This document shows, one piece after another, positions 1-9,409 of a stretch of DNA of 64,000 bases. Within the stretch, counting starts at the first letter, position 1. The number at the start of each line of letters is the position of its first letter. The notes below the pieces were generated by a model. It made no database searches, was not told where the DNA came from, and saw only the letters and a list, made by a program, of their open reading frames with translations. Both the position numbers and the translations under genes were made by a program. The stretch comes from Aquabacterium sp. A7-Y (GTDB taxonomy: Bacteria; Pseudomonadota; Gammaproteobacteria; Burkholderiales; Burkholderiaceae_C): the NCBI RefSeq assembly GCF_026153205.1, contig NZ_JAPFBW010000024.1, positions 50,818 to 114,817 on the forward strand, read 5' to 3'.

Positions 1-1706
1 CCCTGCCCGGAGAACACGAAGGCGATGCGCGGCCGGGGCCGCGCCGCCCCGGCCACGCCGCCGGGCTGGCGCTCGTCGAGCTGGCGTACCAGCTCACTCC
101 AGTCGGACGCGAGCAGCGCGGCCCGGTGCGGGTGGTGCGTGCGCCGTGCCGCGGCGGTGTAGCAGGCGTCGGCCAGCGCCGGCCGCCCGGCCTCGCTGCC
201 GGCCAGCCGGCGATAGGCCTGCAGCAGCTCGGCCAGCGCGGCTTCGCTGCGTGCCGACAGCGGCAGCACGAGAGCGGCCGGGCTGGCGCTGTCGCCCGGC
301 GCGGCTGCGGCGGCGGGCGGCGTCGGGGCCGCCTCGAGAATCAGGTGGGCGTTGGTGCCGCCGAAGCCGAAGCCGCTGACGGCGCCGAAACGTGGCCCCT
401 CGGGCCAGGGCCGGGTCTCGCCGGGAATGAACAGGCGGGTGCCGTCCAGCGAGATCTTGGGGTTGAGCTTCGAGAAGTGGGTGTGGGCCGGAATCACGCC
501 GTGCCGCAGCGCGTGAACCATCTTGATGACGGCCGCCGCGCCGGCAGCGGCTTCGAGGTGGCCGATGCTGCTTTTCACGGAAGCCAGCGCGCAGGGGCGC
601 GTGCCGTCCTCGGGACGTGCGTAGACGGCCTTCAGCGCGGCCACCTCGATCGGGTCGCCGAGCGGCGTGCCGGTGCCGTGCGCCTCGATGCAGCCGACCA
701 GGCCCGGCTCCACGCCGGCGCTCGCCAGGGCCCGGCGCAGCACCTCCTCCTGGGCTTCGACGGCCGGTGCCGTGAGGCCGGCGCTCTGCCCGTCGTGGTT
801 GACCGCCGAGCCGCGGATCAGCGCGTGGATGGTGTCGCCGGCCGCCAGCGCGTCGCTGAGCCGCTTGAGCACCAGCATGCCGCCGCCCTCGCCGCGCGCA
901 TACCCGTTGGCCCGCTCGTCGAAGGTCCAGCAGCGCCCGTCAGGCGAGAGCGCGCCCATCTTGCACATGTAGACATGCGGCCCGGGCACGATGATGCGGT
1001 TGACGCCGCCGGCCAGCGCGACATTGCATTCGCGCTGGCGCAGGCTCTGGCAGGCCAGGTGGATGGCGACCAGCGTCGAGGAGCAGGCCGTGTCCACCGT
1101 CATGCTGGGGCCGCGCAGGCCCAGCACGTAGGAGAGCCGGCCGCAGGCCACGCTGAAGCTGGAGCCGGTGCCGGTGTAGGGGTTGATGGCGCCGGCCTCA
1201 CGCCATGCCAGCTGCGCGTAGTCGTTGGTCATCAGGCCGACGAACACGCCGGTGGCGCTGGAGTGCAGCGCATCCGGCGGCTCGCCGGCATGCTCCAGCG
1301 CCTCCCAGCTCAGCTCCAGCAGGAGCCGCTGCTGCGGGTCCATGTTCTGCGCCTCGGGCGGCGCGATGCCGAAAAACTCCGCATCGAAGCTATCGAGGTG
1401 CGGCACGAAACCGCCCCGGCGGGTGTACATCTTCCCGGGCGCCTTGGGGTCGGGGTCGTACCAGCCGTTCAGGTCCCAGCGGTCCGCGGGGACCTCGCTG
1501 ATGCCGTCGCCGCCACGCTCCAGCAGCTCCCAGTAGCGTTGCGGCGAGTCGGCGCCGCCGGGCAGGCGGCAGCCCATGCCGACGATGGCGATCGGCTCGC
1601 TGCGCTCGTTCTCGAGCGCGGTGATGCGCGCCTTGGCCTTCTCCAGCGCCACCAGGGCCCGCTTGACCGGGTCCTGCGCCGGCTTGGGCGCGGTGTCTTG
1701 ACTCAT
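1..1706 (-). CDS. Type I modular polyketide synthase, N-terminal part (KS, start of AT), cut by window edge
   Basis: Second synthase subunit of the operon; it condenses an acyl chain handed over by the upstream synthase. The start ATG at 1706 overlaps the upstream stop (ATGA), so the two are translationally coupled. A short helical N-terminal docking segment (residues about 10-30, rich in A, L, E, K) precedes a ketosynthase that opens with EPIAIVGMGCRLPGG. The active-site Cys lies in DTACSST, and both catalytic His are present (EAHGTGTPLGDP and SSIGHLE, the latter with Ser where Asn is usual). A linker and the first acyltransferase residues (RIAFVFSGQG) reach position 1. Later domains are outside the window. 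Family identification is secure; the product is unknown. Confidence 0.95.
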   Translation of the reverse strand, partial: MSQDTAPKPAQDPVKRALVALEKAKARITALENERSEPIAIVGMGCRLPGGADSPQRYWELLERGGDGISEVPADRWDLNGWYDPDPKAPGKMYTRRGGFVPHLDSFDAEFFGIAPPEAQNMDPQQRLLLELSWEALEHAGEPPDALHSSATGVFVGLMTNDYAQLAWREAGAINPYTGTGSSFSVACGRLSYVLGLRGPSMTVDTACSSTLVAIHLACQSLRQRECNVALAGGVNRIIVPGPHVYMCKMGALSPDGRCWTFDERANGYARGEGGGMLVLKRLSDALAAGDTIHALIRGSAVNHDGQSAGLTAPAVEAQEEVLRRALASAGVEPGLVGCIEAHGTGTPLGDPIEVAALKAVYARPEDGTRPCALASVKSSIGHLEAAAGAAAVIKMVHALRHGVIPAHTHFSKLNPKISLDGTRLFIPGETRPWPEGPRFGAVSGFGFGGTNAHLILEAAPTPPAAAAAPGDSASPAALVLPLSARSEAALAELLQAYRRLAGSEAGRPALADACYTAAARRTHHPHRAALLASDWSELVRQLDERQPGGVAGAARPRPRIAFVFSGQ

Positions 1707-4700
1707 TTGGACAGTTCCTCCAGTTCCTCGATGCGCTTGAGCAATTCCGCCTCGGCCTCGGCCTTCGAGAGCTCGTCGACGCTGGCGGCAAAGTCGGGCG
1801 CCGCCGGTGCGGCCGCTTCGGCGGCCTCCACCGGGTCGGCCAGGGGCAGCTGCAGCTGCGTGACGAGATGGCGGCCCAGCGCCTGCAGCGTCGGGTGGCT
1901 CCAGACCAGCGTGGCGGGCAGCGACAGCCCCAGTGAGCGCTCCAGGCGGCTCTTGAACTCCAGCGCCATCAGCGACTCCAGCCCCATGTCGGGCAGCGAA
2001 CGGCGCGGATCGATGCGAGACGCGGGCAGGCGCAGCACGGGCGCCAGCTGCTCGATCAGATGGGCCTCCAGCAGCGCGGCGCGCGAGCGGGCCGGCGCCG
2101 CGGCCAGGGCCTGGCGGAAGGGTGCCGCCGCCGCGTCCCCGGCCGCTGGCGCCGCGGCCCCCGGCTCCGGACCGTCGTCGCCGAGCCTGGCCTCGGGGGC
2201 CAGCGCCAGCACCAGCACATGGGCCCGCGGCTGGTCCAGCAGGGTTTGCATCGCCTGCAGCGCCTCGTCGGGGGCCAGGAAACGCAGGCCGCGGCCGGCC
2301 GCCTGCCGGGCCACCGCCTCGCGCGAGGCCGCCATGCCGACCTCGGCCCAGGGACCCCAGCCGATGCTGAGGGCGACCTGCCCCGCGGCCCGGCGGTGGT
2401 GCGCGAGGGCATCCAGGAAGGCGTTCGCGCTGGCGTAATGGGCCTGGCCGGCCGAGCCGATCGCGGCAGCCACCGACGAGAACAGCACCAGTGCGTCGAC
2501 CGGCTCGCCCTGCAGCGCCTGGTGCAGGTTCCAGGCGCCGACGACCTTGGGCGCCAGCACCTTGGCGAAGCGCGCCGTGTCGAGGCTGCTCAGTGCCGCG
2601 TCGTCCAGCACGCCGGCGGCATAGAACACGCTGCCCAGCGGCCGCCCTTGCGCCCGCAAGGTGGCGAGCGCGCGCTGCAGGTCGGCGCTGTCGCAGGCAT
2701 CACCGAGCAGGACCTGCACGCCGGCCCCGGCCCGCTGCAGGCCCTCGATGGCGGCGAGCGCCTGCGGCCCCGGCGCCTGGCGCCCCGTCAGGACCAGCTG
2801 GCGCGCGCCGCGCGCCACCGCCCACTCGGCCACCCGCAGGCCCAGCGCCCCGAGTCCTCCGACGATCCAGTGCACCGCCTCGGCGCGCAGCGCCGGGCCT
2901 GGGGTCGAAGCCGGGGCGCAAGGCTGCAGCCGGCCCCGGTAGACGCGCCCGGCACGCAGCGCGAAGCGACGTCCTTCCAGCGGCGCGCGCAGCAAGCTGG
3001 CAAGCACCTCCCCTTCGGCCTTGCCGCCGCCGGCATCGAGATCGATGCCGGCCGGGCGCAGTTCAGGGTGCTCCTGGGCGATCGCAGCGAGCAGTCCGGA
3101 CAGGGGCGCCTGGGCCAGGCCGGCGACCTCCTCGTCGCGGCCCACCGCCTGCGCCCCGCGCGTCAGCAGCCAGAGGCGCGGCGGGCTCGCCCAGGCCTGC
3201 GACACCAGCGCCTGCACCAGCGCCAGCACACTGAAGCAGCCGAGGTGATGGGCCTCGGCCAGCGTCGCGGCGTCCAGCTGCCAGGCCGGCGCCGCGTCGA
3301 GCGCGCCGAGGTGGACGATGTCCAGCGGGGTGTTGCCCTCGGCCTGCGCGGCCTGCAGCAGTTGCCGGCACTGCTCGGCCGAGCTGAAGTCGAGGCGGTA
3401 CTGCCGGGCGCCGCGGGGCTCGAAGGCCGCGCCGCGCAGAGCGAGCAGACACGCCTCGCCGGCGCGCTCCAGCCGCTCGGCCAGCGCCTCGCCGAGGCCG
3501 CCGTCGTCGGCCAGCACCAGCCAGCGTCGCGGCGCGGCCGCCGGGGACAGCGACGCCACCGGATGCCAGGCCATCTCGAGCAGGCTGGGCGCAGCCGTCG
3601 GGACGCTGGCCGTTGCCAGCGCGGTCTGCACGAAACGCGCGCCGACCAGCTCGGCCATCACCGTGCCGTCCGCGTCGATCAGGCGAAGATCGACACGCCG
3701 CTCGCGCGACCCGTCCTCCGTGTCGAGCAGCACCGCATGCACCCAGGCGGCGCCGGCGGGCCGGCGCAGCAGCGTGAAGCGCTGCACGCCGACCGGCACG
3801 AAGGCCTGCGGTCCGCCGTCGGCCCGTGCCGCCAGCGCGCCGCCCAGCTGGAAGGCGGCATCCAGCAGGACCGGGTGCACCCGATAGCGGGCCGCGTCGG
3901 CGGCCTGCGCGGCCTGCAGCGACACCTGCGCCAGCGCCTGGTCGCGGCCCCAGGCGACCGTTTCGATGCGGCGGAAGCGCGGCCCCATGCGGGCCCCGCG
4001 GGCCGACAGGAAGGCGTAGAAGTCGGCCGCGCCGGACGATCCCTCGCTGCAGGCCTGGCGGCCCGCCTCCAGGCTGAAGGCCACCGCGGCGGCCGGCTCG
4101 TGCCGCACCACCACACCCTCGGCATGCAAGGTCGATGTCGCGTCCGGAGCCGCCGAGACCACGAAGCGGATCCGGTCCGCGCTCGCTTCGGCGGTTTCCA
4201 GCTGAACGCCGGGATCCTGCCCGGGCACGAGCGGCAGCGGCGCGGCCAGCGCCAGCGGCTCGATGCGGGCCGGCACCTCGCCCCAGCGGTCGTGCGCGGC
4301 AGCCAGGGCGAGCTCCAGGTAGGCCGCCGCCGGGAACAGCGCGGTCTCGCCGATCACGTGGTCGCTGAAGCAGGCGCAGCCCGAAGCCGCGACGCTCCAG
4401 CGGACCGAGCCGGGATGGAGCGCAGACGCCTGACGCCGGCCCAGCAGCGGATGGCCGTCCCGCGACAACGCGGCCCCTGGCGTGGCGACCGGCTGGGCGA
4501 CGGCCGCGAGCGGGAAACGCTCGCGCTGCCAGGCCGGGCCCGGCGCGCCGACGTTGCGCCCGGGCGGCACCAGCCGGTGCCAGGCCAGCGGGTGGCCGGC
4601 ACAGAACAGGGCGGCAGCGGCCGCCCGCAGTGTGTCGGGCTCCGAGCTGCCGCGACGCAGCGAGGCGATCACGCGGCCCGCGCGCGCTTCGGCGGGCAGC

Positions 4701-7700
4701 ATCTGCAGCAGGTCGCCGGCGTGGACCGGATGCGGACCGATCTCGACGAAGGTGACGTCGCCTTCGGCCAGCAGGCGCTCGATCACCGGCGCAAAACGCA
4801 CCGGGTCGCGCGCCTGGCGCAGCCAGTGGGACGCCGTCAGCGGGCCATTCACCGGCTCGCCGGTGGCGGTCGAATACATCCGCAGGCGGGGCGCATGCAG
4901 GGCCAGCGACTCGAGCGCGCGGCCGAACTCGGGCAGGATCGCTTCGGTCTGGGCACTGTGGAAGGCGCAGTCGCCCGGCAGCCAACGGCAGGCGAGGCCG
5001 AGGGCGTGCAGGCTGTCCTCCAGCTCCTCGCACACCTCACTGTCGGCGGACAGCACGGTGGACTGCGGTCCATTGATCGCGGCCAGGCTGACCGCCCCCT
5101 CGAAGCCCTCGACGACCCCCTGCAGCGACGGCGCGTCGGCGTGCACGACCAGCATCGCGCCGGCGCCTTGCTGGCGCGCCATCAGCCGGCCCCGGTGGAT
5201 CGCCAGGCGCATCGCCTCGTCGATGGAGCAGGCGCCGGCCGCGCAGGCGGCGGCGATCTCCCCGACGCTGTGACCGAGCACGACGTCGGGCACCACCCCC
5301 CAGGACGCCCACAGCTGGGCCAGCGACCACTGCAGCGCGACCAGCGCCGGCTGGGCAAACTCGGTGGCCGCCAGTCGCGAGCGCTCCTTGGGCTCGGCCA
5401 GCAGCTCCCACAGCGACCAGCCGGCCGCCTCGCGGGTGACGTCGTCGCACAGCGCGAGCGCGCGCCGGAACACCGGCTCGGCGGCCGCCAGCTGGCGTCC
5501 CATCTCGGCATACTGCGCGCCCTGGCCGCCGAAGACGAAGGCGATGCGGCCCGGCTCGCGCGGCGCCTGGCCACTGCACACGCCGGCCGGGGCCTGCCCG
5601 TGCAGCCAGCCGGCCAGCGCCTCGCACAGCTCGTCCGCGGTGCGGGCGACCGCCACCGCGCGGAACGGCTGGAAGCCGCGCCGCTCGGCCAGCGTGTGGC
5701 TCAGGTCGCCGAGCGAGGCCTGCCACTCGCCGCGCGCCAGCCGGGTCTTCAGCTCCCCGGCCAGGGCCCGCAAGGCCCCCGGCGTGTGGGCCGTGAGAGG
5801 AAACAGCCAGGCCGGCGGGGCGGCCCGCGGCGCTTCGGGCGGCAGCGGCGCCTCCTCGAGCACCAGGTGCGCGTTGGTGCCGCCGAAACCGAAGGAGCTG
5901 ACCCCGGCGCGCCGGGGCTGCGGCCCGCCGGCCGGCCAGGGCTGCAGCTGGCGCGCCACCTGCAGCGGCAGGCGCTCGAAGGGAATCAGCGGATTGGCCT
6001 GCTCGAAGTGCAGGCTGGGCGGAATCGCGCCGTGGTGCAGGCACAGGGCCGCCTTGATGAGCCCGGCGACGCCCGCGGCCGACTCGAGGTGACCGATGTT
6101 GCTCTTCACCGAGCCGAGCCACGCCCTGGCGTCGCCGCGCCCCTCGCCGAGCACCGCGCCCAGCGCCGCGGCTTCCATCGGGTCGCCCAGAGGCGTGCCG
6201 GTGCCGTGCGCCTCGACCAGCGAGACCTCGCCGGGCGACACGCCGGCCGCGCGGTAGGCCGCGCGAAGAACGGCTTCCTGGGCTTGCCGGCTGGGGGCCG
6301 TGAGGCCGTTGGTGCGGCCGTCCTGGTTGACGGCGCCACCGCGAATCACGGCATAGATGCGATCGCCGTCTCGCTGCGCGGCGGACAGGGGCTTGAGCAC
6401 CACCAGGCCGGCACCTTCGCCGCGCACATAGCCGTTGGCGCCGGCGTCGAAGGCCTTGCAACGGCCGTCGGGCGACATGAAACCGCCCTTGGAGAAGACG
6501 ATCGTGAGCTCGGGCGACAGGATCAGGTTGACCCCGCCGGCCAGGGCCATCTCGCAGTGCCCGCCACGCAGGCTGTCGCAGGCCAGCTGCAGCGCCACCA
6601 GCGACGACGAGCAGGCGGTGTCGACGGCCACGCTGGGCCCGCGAAAGTCGAACTGGTAGGAGATCCGGTTGGCCGCGATGCTCAGGCCCATGCCCGGCCC
6701 GCTGAAACCTTCGTTGACCGCCTGGCTGGCCAGCAGCAGGCGGCCATGATCGCTGTTGGAGATGCCGACGAACACGCCCACCGGCCGGCCCGCGTGCGTG
6801 GAAGCGACCACCCCGGCGTCACCCATCGCCTCGGCGGCCACTTCCAGCAGCAGGCGCTGCTGTGGATCGAGATACGGCGTCTCGCGCGGCGACAGCCCGA
6901 AGTAGTGCGGATCGAAGCCATCCACGTCGTCGAGAAAGCCGCCCCAGCGGGTGCTCATCGTGCCGGGCGTCGCGACATCCGGGTGGTAGAGCGCGTCGAT
7001 GTTCCAGCGCTCCCGCGGCACCTCGCGCACCGCGTCCACGCCGTTGCGCAGCAGGTTCCAGAAGGCCTGCGGCCCGTCGGCGCCGGGGAAACGACAGCCG
7101 ATGCCGACAATGGCGATGGGCTCGCTCGACGGCAGCGCGGCGGGCGACGGCAATGGCGCAAGCGCGGCGGCCGCCTGGGGAACGCCTGTGAGATAGGCCG
7201 CCAGCCGCCCCACCGACGGGTGGTCCCAGAACAGCGTCGGCGGGCAGGGCCGGCCGAGCCGGCGCTCGAGCTCGCCGCTCAACACGATCGCCTGGCTCGA
7301 GCTCAAGCCATAGCGTGCGAAGGGAACCGCCGGGTCGATCTCCTGCGGCGCCGCGCCGACCGTGTCGGCCAGCGCCTGCACCAGCCAGTCGGCCAGCTCG
7401 CGCGGCCCGCTGCCGTGCGCCACCGCCGCCTGGCTCGGGGCCGAGGGCGCCGGCGCTGTGGCGGCCTGCGTACGTCGCCAAATGTGCAAGGCCTGCAGGC
7501 GATCCTGCAGGAAAGCCTGACGGCTCGCGCGCCGCTGTATCTTGCCGCTGGAGGTCTTGGGCAGGGTGCCCGGCGGGATCAGCGCGACGGCATGCACCGG
7601 CAGCTCGTGCTCGGCCGCGACCGCCTGGGCCACACGCGCGGCGATCGCGTCCAGGTCGGGCGCCCCGTCGCCCCCCTGCCGGTTGAGATCCAATTCCTGC

Positions 7701-9217
7701 ACGATCACGGCCTGCTCGCCGCCCTCGACCTCCACCGCGAAGGTGGCGCCGCAACCGGGCTTGAGCCTCGGGTCGCAGCGCTCGACCGTCATCTCGAGGT
7801 CCTGCGGGTAGTGGTTGCGCCCATCGATGATGAGCATGTCCTTGTGCCGCCCGGCCACGAACACCTCACCCTGGCGCAGGAAGCCGAGGTCGCCGGTCCT
7901 CAGGAAGGGACCCTCGCCGGTGTCGGCCAGGCAGGCGGCGAAGGTGTGCGCGGTCTCCTCGGGGCGCTTCCAGTAGCCCTGCGCGACACCGCGGCCGCGC
8001 ATCCAGATCTCGCCGATGCGGTCGGGGGCACAGCGCAGGCGGGTCTGCGGGTCGACGATCAGCACCTCGGTGCCGAGCGCCGGGCGCCCGCAGCCGACCA
8101 GCCGGCGCGCGTCGGCACGTCCGGGGGCCGGCATCACACGGTCCTCCAGCAGCGCCTGCGGATCCAGCTCCAGCACCGCGGCTTCTTCGTCGACGGCACG
8201 GGTCGAGACCTTCAGGGTCGCCTCGGCCAGGCCGAAGCCGGGCGTCAGCACGGTCGGTTTCAGGCCAAACGGGGCGAAGGTCTGGTTGAAGCGTTGCAGC
8301 GTTTCGGCGCGGATCGGCTCCGCCGCATTCAGCGCCAGCCGCCAGCTGCCGAGGTCCAGCGCCTGCCGCTCCGCCGCGGTGGTGCGCCGCACGCAGAGGT
8401 CGAAGGCGAAGTTGGGCGCCGCGCTGTGGGTGCCGCGAAAGCGCGAGATCGCCTGCAGCCAGCGGATCGGGCGCTGCAGGAAATCCGACGGTGTCATCAG
8501 CACGCCGAGGTGGCCGACATACACCGGCTCCAGCACCCCGTAGATGAGCCCGAGGTCGTGGAAGATCGGCAGCCAGCTGACCGAGACGCTCTGCTCGGTC
8601 TGGTCCCAGCCGACGATCATGTCCTCCAGCGTGTGCAGCAGATTGGCGTGCGAGACCATCACGCCCTTGGGCGTGCTGGTCGAGCCCGAGGTGTACTGCA
8701 GGAAGGCCAGCGAGTCCGGCGCGGGCAACTCGGCCGGATGGGGGGCGGCGGCCCCCGCGGCCAGAGTGTCGAGCGCGATCCAGGCCTCCGCCGCCGCGTC
8801 CGCCGCCCCCGGCCGGGTCTCCAGATCGCCGGCCGCCTCGAGGAAGCGGGAGTTGCACAGCACCGCGGCGGCGCCGGCGTCCTCGATGATGGCGCGCAGG
8901 CGGGGCAAGGCCCGCTCCAGCCGCGCCGGGTAGGCCGCCGGCACGGCGACCATGCCGGCATACATGCAGCCGAAGAAGGCCGCGATGTAGTCCAGCCCGG
9001 CGGGCAGCATCAGCAACACGCGCGCGCCGGCGGGCGCGCGGGCGCCCAGGGCGGCGGCGATCTCCAGGGCACGCTGCTGCAGCTGCCCGTAGCTGAGGCG
9101 CTGTTCGTGCGCCTCGCCGTCCCCGAGGAACACGAAGGCCTCTCGGTCGCGCTGGTGCTGGGCGCGCCAGGACAGGATCTCGACCAGCGTGCGGGGATGG
9201 AACGTTCCGATATGCAT
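1703..9217 (-). CDS. Fatty acyl-AMP ligase / type I polyketide synthase (FAAL-ACP-KS-AT-DH-KR-ACP)
   Basis: Loading-plus-first-extension subunit of 2504 residues. Domains in order: fatty acyl-AMP ligase (about 1-590, adenylate motif YTSGSTSTPKGVM near 175), carrier protein (GLSSSQA, phosphopantetheine Ser near 638), ketosynthase (about 697-1120; Cys in DTACSSS, His in EAHGTGTPLGDP and SNIGHLE), acyltransferase (from about 1224; GHSVGE and a CAFH motif, closer to malonyl than methylmalonyl types), dehydratase (from about 1588; His in SDHVIGETALFP, Asp in LLDAAFQ), ketoreductase (about 2110-2300; GGLGALG, LDD motif of B-type, Ser-Tyr-Asn present), carrier protein (GLESLMALE, near 2411) and a charged helical docking tail. 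There is no enoylreductase or thioesterase. It should adenylate a free fatty acid, load it on the first carrier, extend it once and leave an enoyl thioester. The start lies at MHIGTFHPRTLVEIL. Confidence 0.97.
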   Translation of the reverse strand: MHIGTFHPRTLVEILSWRAQHQRDREAFVFLGDGEAHEQRLSYGQLQQRALEIAAALGARAPAGARVLLMLPAGLDYIAAFFGCMYAGMVAVPAAYPARLERALPRLRAIIEDAGAAAVLCNSRFLEAAGDLETRPGAADAAAEAWIALDTLAAGAAAPHPAELPAPDSLAFLQYTSGSTSTPKGVMVSHANLLHTLEDMIVGWDQTEQSVSVSWLPIFHDLGLIYGVLEPVYVGHLGVLMTPSDFLQRPIRWLQAISRFRGTHSAAPNFAFDLCVRRTTAAERQALDLGSWRLALNAAEPIRAETLQRFNQTFAPFGLKPTVLTPGFGLAEATLKVSTRAVDEEAAVLELDPQALLEDRVMPAPGRADARRLVGCGRPALGTEVLIVDPQTRLRCAPDRIGEIWMRGRGVAQGYWKRPEETAHTFAACLADTGEGPFLRTGDLGFLRQGEVFVAGRHKDMLIIDGRNHYPQDLEMTVERCDPRLKPGCGATFAVEVEGGEQAVIVQELDLNRQGGDGAPDLDAIAARVAQAVAAEHELPVHAVALIPPGTLPKTSSGKIQRRASRQAFLQDRLQALHIWRRTQAATAPAPSAPSQAAVAHGSGPRELADWLVQALADTVGAAPQEIDPAVPFARYGLSSSQAIVLSGELERRLGRPCPPTLFWDHPSVGRLAAYLTGVPQAAAALAPLPSPAALPSSEPIAIVGIGCRFPGADGPQAFWNLLRNGVDAVREVPRERWNIDALYHPDVATPGTMSTRWGGFLDDVDGFDPHYFGLSPRETPYLDPQQRLLLEVAAEAMGDAGVVASTHAGRPVGVFVGISNSDHGRLLLASQAVNEGFSGPGMGLSIAANRISYQFDFRGPSVAVDTACSSSLVALQLACDSLRGGHCEMALAGGVNLILSPELTIVFSKGGFMSPDGRCKAFDAGANGYVRGEGAGLVVLKPLSAAQRDGDRIYAVIRGGAVNQDGRTNGLTAPSRQAQEAVLRAAYRAAGVSPGEVSLVEAHGTGTPLGDPMEAAALGAVLGEGRGDARAWLGSVKSNIGHLESAAGVAGLIKAALCLHHGAIPPSLHFEQANPLIPFERLPLQVARQLQPWPAGGPQPRRAGVSSFGFGGTNAHLVLEEAPLPPEAPRAAPPAWLFPLTAHTPGALRALAGELKTRLARGEWQASLGDLSHTLAERRGFQPFRAVAVARTADELCEALAGWLHGQAPAGVCSGQAPREPGRIAFVFGGQGAQYAEMGRQLAAAEPVFRRALALCDDVTREAAGWSLWELLAEPKERSRLAATEFAQPALVALQWSLAQLWASWGVVPDVVLGHSVGEIAAACAAGACSIDEAMRLAIHRGRLMARQQGAGAMLVVHADAPSLQGVVEGFEGAVSLAAINGPQSTVLSADSEVCEELEDSLHALGLACRWLPGDCAFHSAQTEAILPEFGRALESLALHAPRLRMYSTATGEPVNGPLTASHWLRQARDPVRFAPVIERLLAEGDVTFVEIGPHPVHAGDLLQMLPAEARAGRVIASLRRGSSEPDTLRAAAAALFCAGHPLAWHRLVPPGRNVGAPGPAWQRERFPLAAVAQPVATPGAALSRDGHPLLGRRQASALHPGSVRWSVAASGCACFSDHVIGETALFPAAAYLELALAAAHDRWGEVPARIEPLALAAPLPLVPGQDPGVQLETAEASADRIRFVVSAAPDATSTLHAEGVVVRHEPAAAVAFSLEAGRQACSEGSSGAADFYAFLSARGARMGPRFRRIETVAWGRDQALAQVSLQAAQAADAARYRVHPVLLDAAFQLGGALAARADGGPQAFVPVGVQRFTLLRRPAGAAWVHAVLLDTEDGSRERRVDLRLIDADGTVMAELVGARFVQTALATASVPTAAPSLLEMAWHPVASLSPAAAPRRWLVLADDGGLGEALAERLERAGEACLLALRGAAFEPRGARQYRLDFSSAEQCRQLLQAAQAEGNTPLDIVHLGALDAAPAWQLDAATLAEAHHLGCFSVLALVQALVSQAWASPPRLWLLTRGAQAVGRDEEVAGLAQAPLSGLLAAIAQEHPELRPAGIDLDAGGGKAEGEVLASLLRAPLEGRRFALRAGRVYRGRLQPCAPASTPGPALRAEAVHWIVGGLGALGLRVAEWAVARGARQLVLTGRQAPGPQALAAIEGLQRAGAGVQVLLGDACDSADLQRALATLRAQGRPLGSVFYAAGVLDDAALSSLDTARFAKVLAPKVVGAWNLHQALQGEPVDALVLFSSVAAAIGSAGQAHYASANAFLDALAHHRRAAGQVALSIGWGPWAEVGMAASREAVARQAAGRGLRFLAPDEALQAMQTLLDQPRAHVLVLALAPEARLGDDGPEPGAAAPAAGDAAAAPFRQALAAAPARSRAALLEAHLIEQLAPVLRLPASRIDPRRSLPDMGLESLMALEFKSRLERSLGLSLPATLVWSHPTLQALGRHLVTQLQLPLADPVEAAEAAAPAAPDFAASVDELSKAEAEAELLKRIEELEELSK

Positions 9218-9373
9218 TGTTGAACCCGTCGGTGAGAGGTGCGCCTTCAGGCGCCCGAGTCAAAGTGCGTGCGGCCCTGCTGTGGCAGGGACGCACGCGC
9301 CACCCGTCGCGGACCCGCACGCCTTCACGCGACGCCGGGCATCGCGGTCGAAGCGGCGCGTCCGGCGCCGGCC

Positions 9374-9393
9374 GTCAGTCAGTCAGTCAGTCA
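9374..9393. repeat. Tetranucleotide repeat (GTCA)5
   Basis: Five uninterrupted GTCA copies lie in the 192-bp gap between the end of the Coq4-like gene and the start of the polyketide synthase, about 155 bp before the synthase ATG. Copy-number change would not alter a reading frame here but would alter leader length. The rest of the gap shows no other clear element. Confidence 0.85.
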
Positions 9394-9409
9394 GGAATCC
9401 CGCCGTCGC

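Noticed and set aside
2060..9223. Very long open frame on the plus strand opposite the polyketide synthase
   Set aside because: It is the antisense image of GC-rich synthase codons: composition is Arg/Gly/Ala/Gln-rich, no domain is visible, and the minus strand has full PKS domains.
9340..9360. Possible PIP box upstream of the polyketide synthase
   Set aside because: A TCGAA occurs on the plus strand, but the first base does not fit VCGAA and no partner lies 15 bp away.
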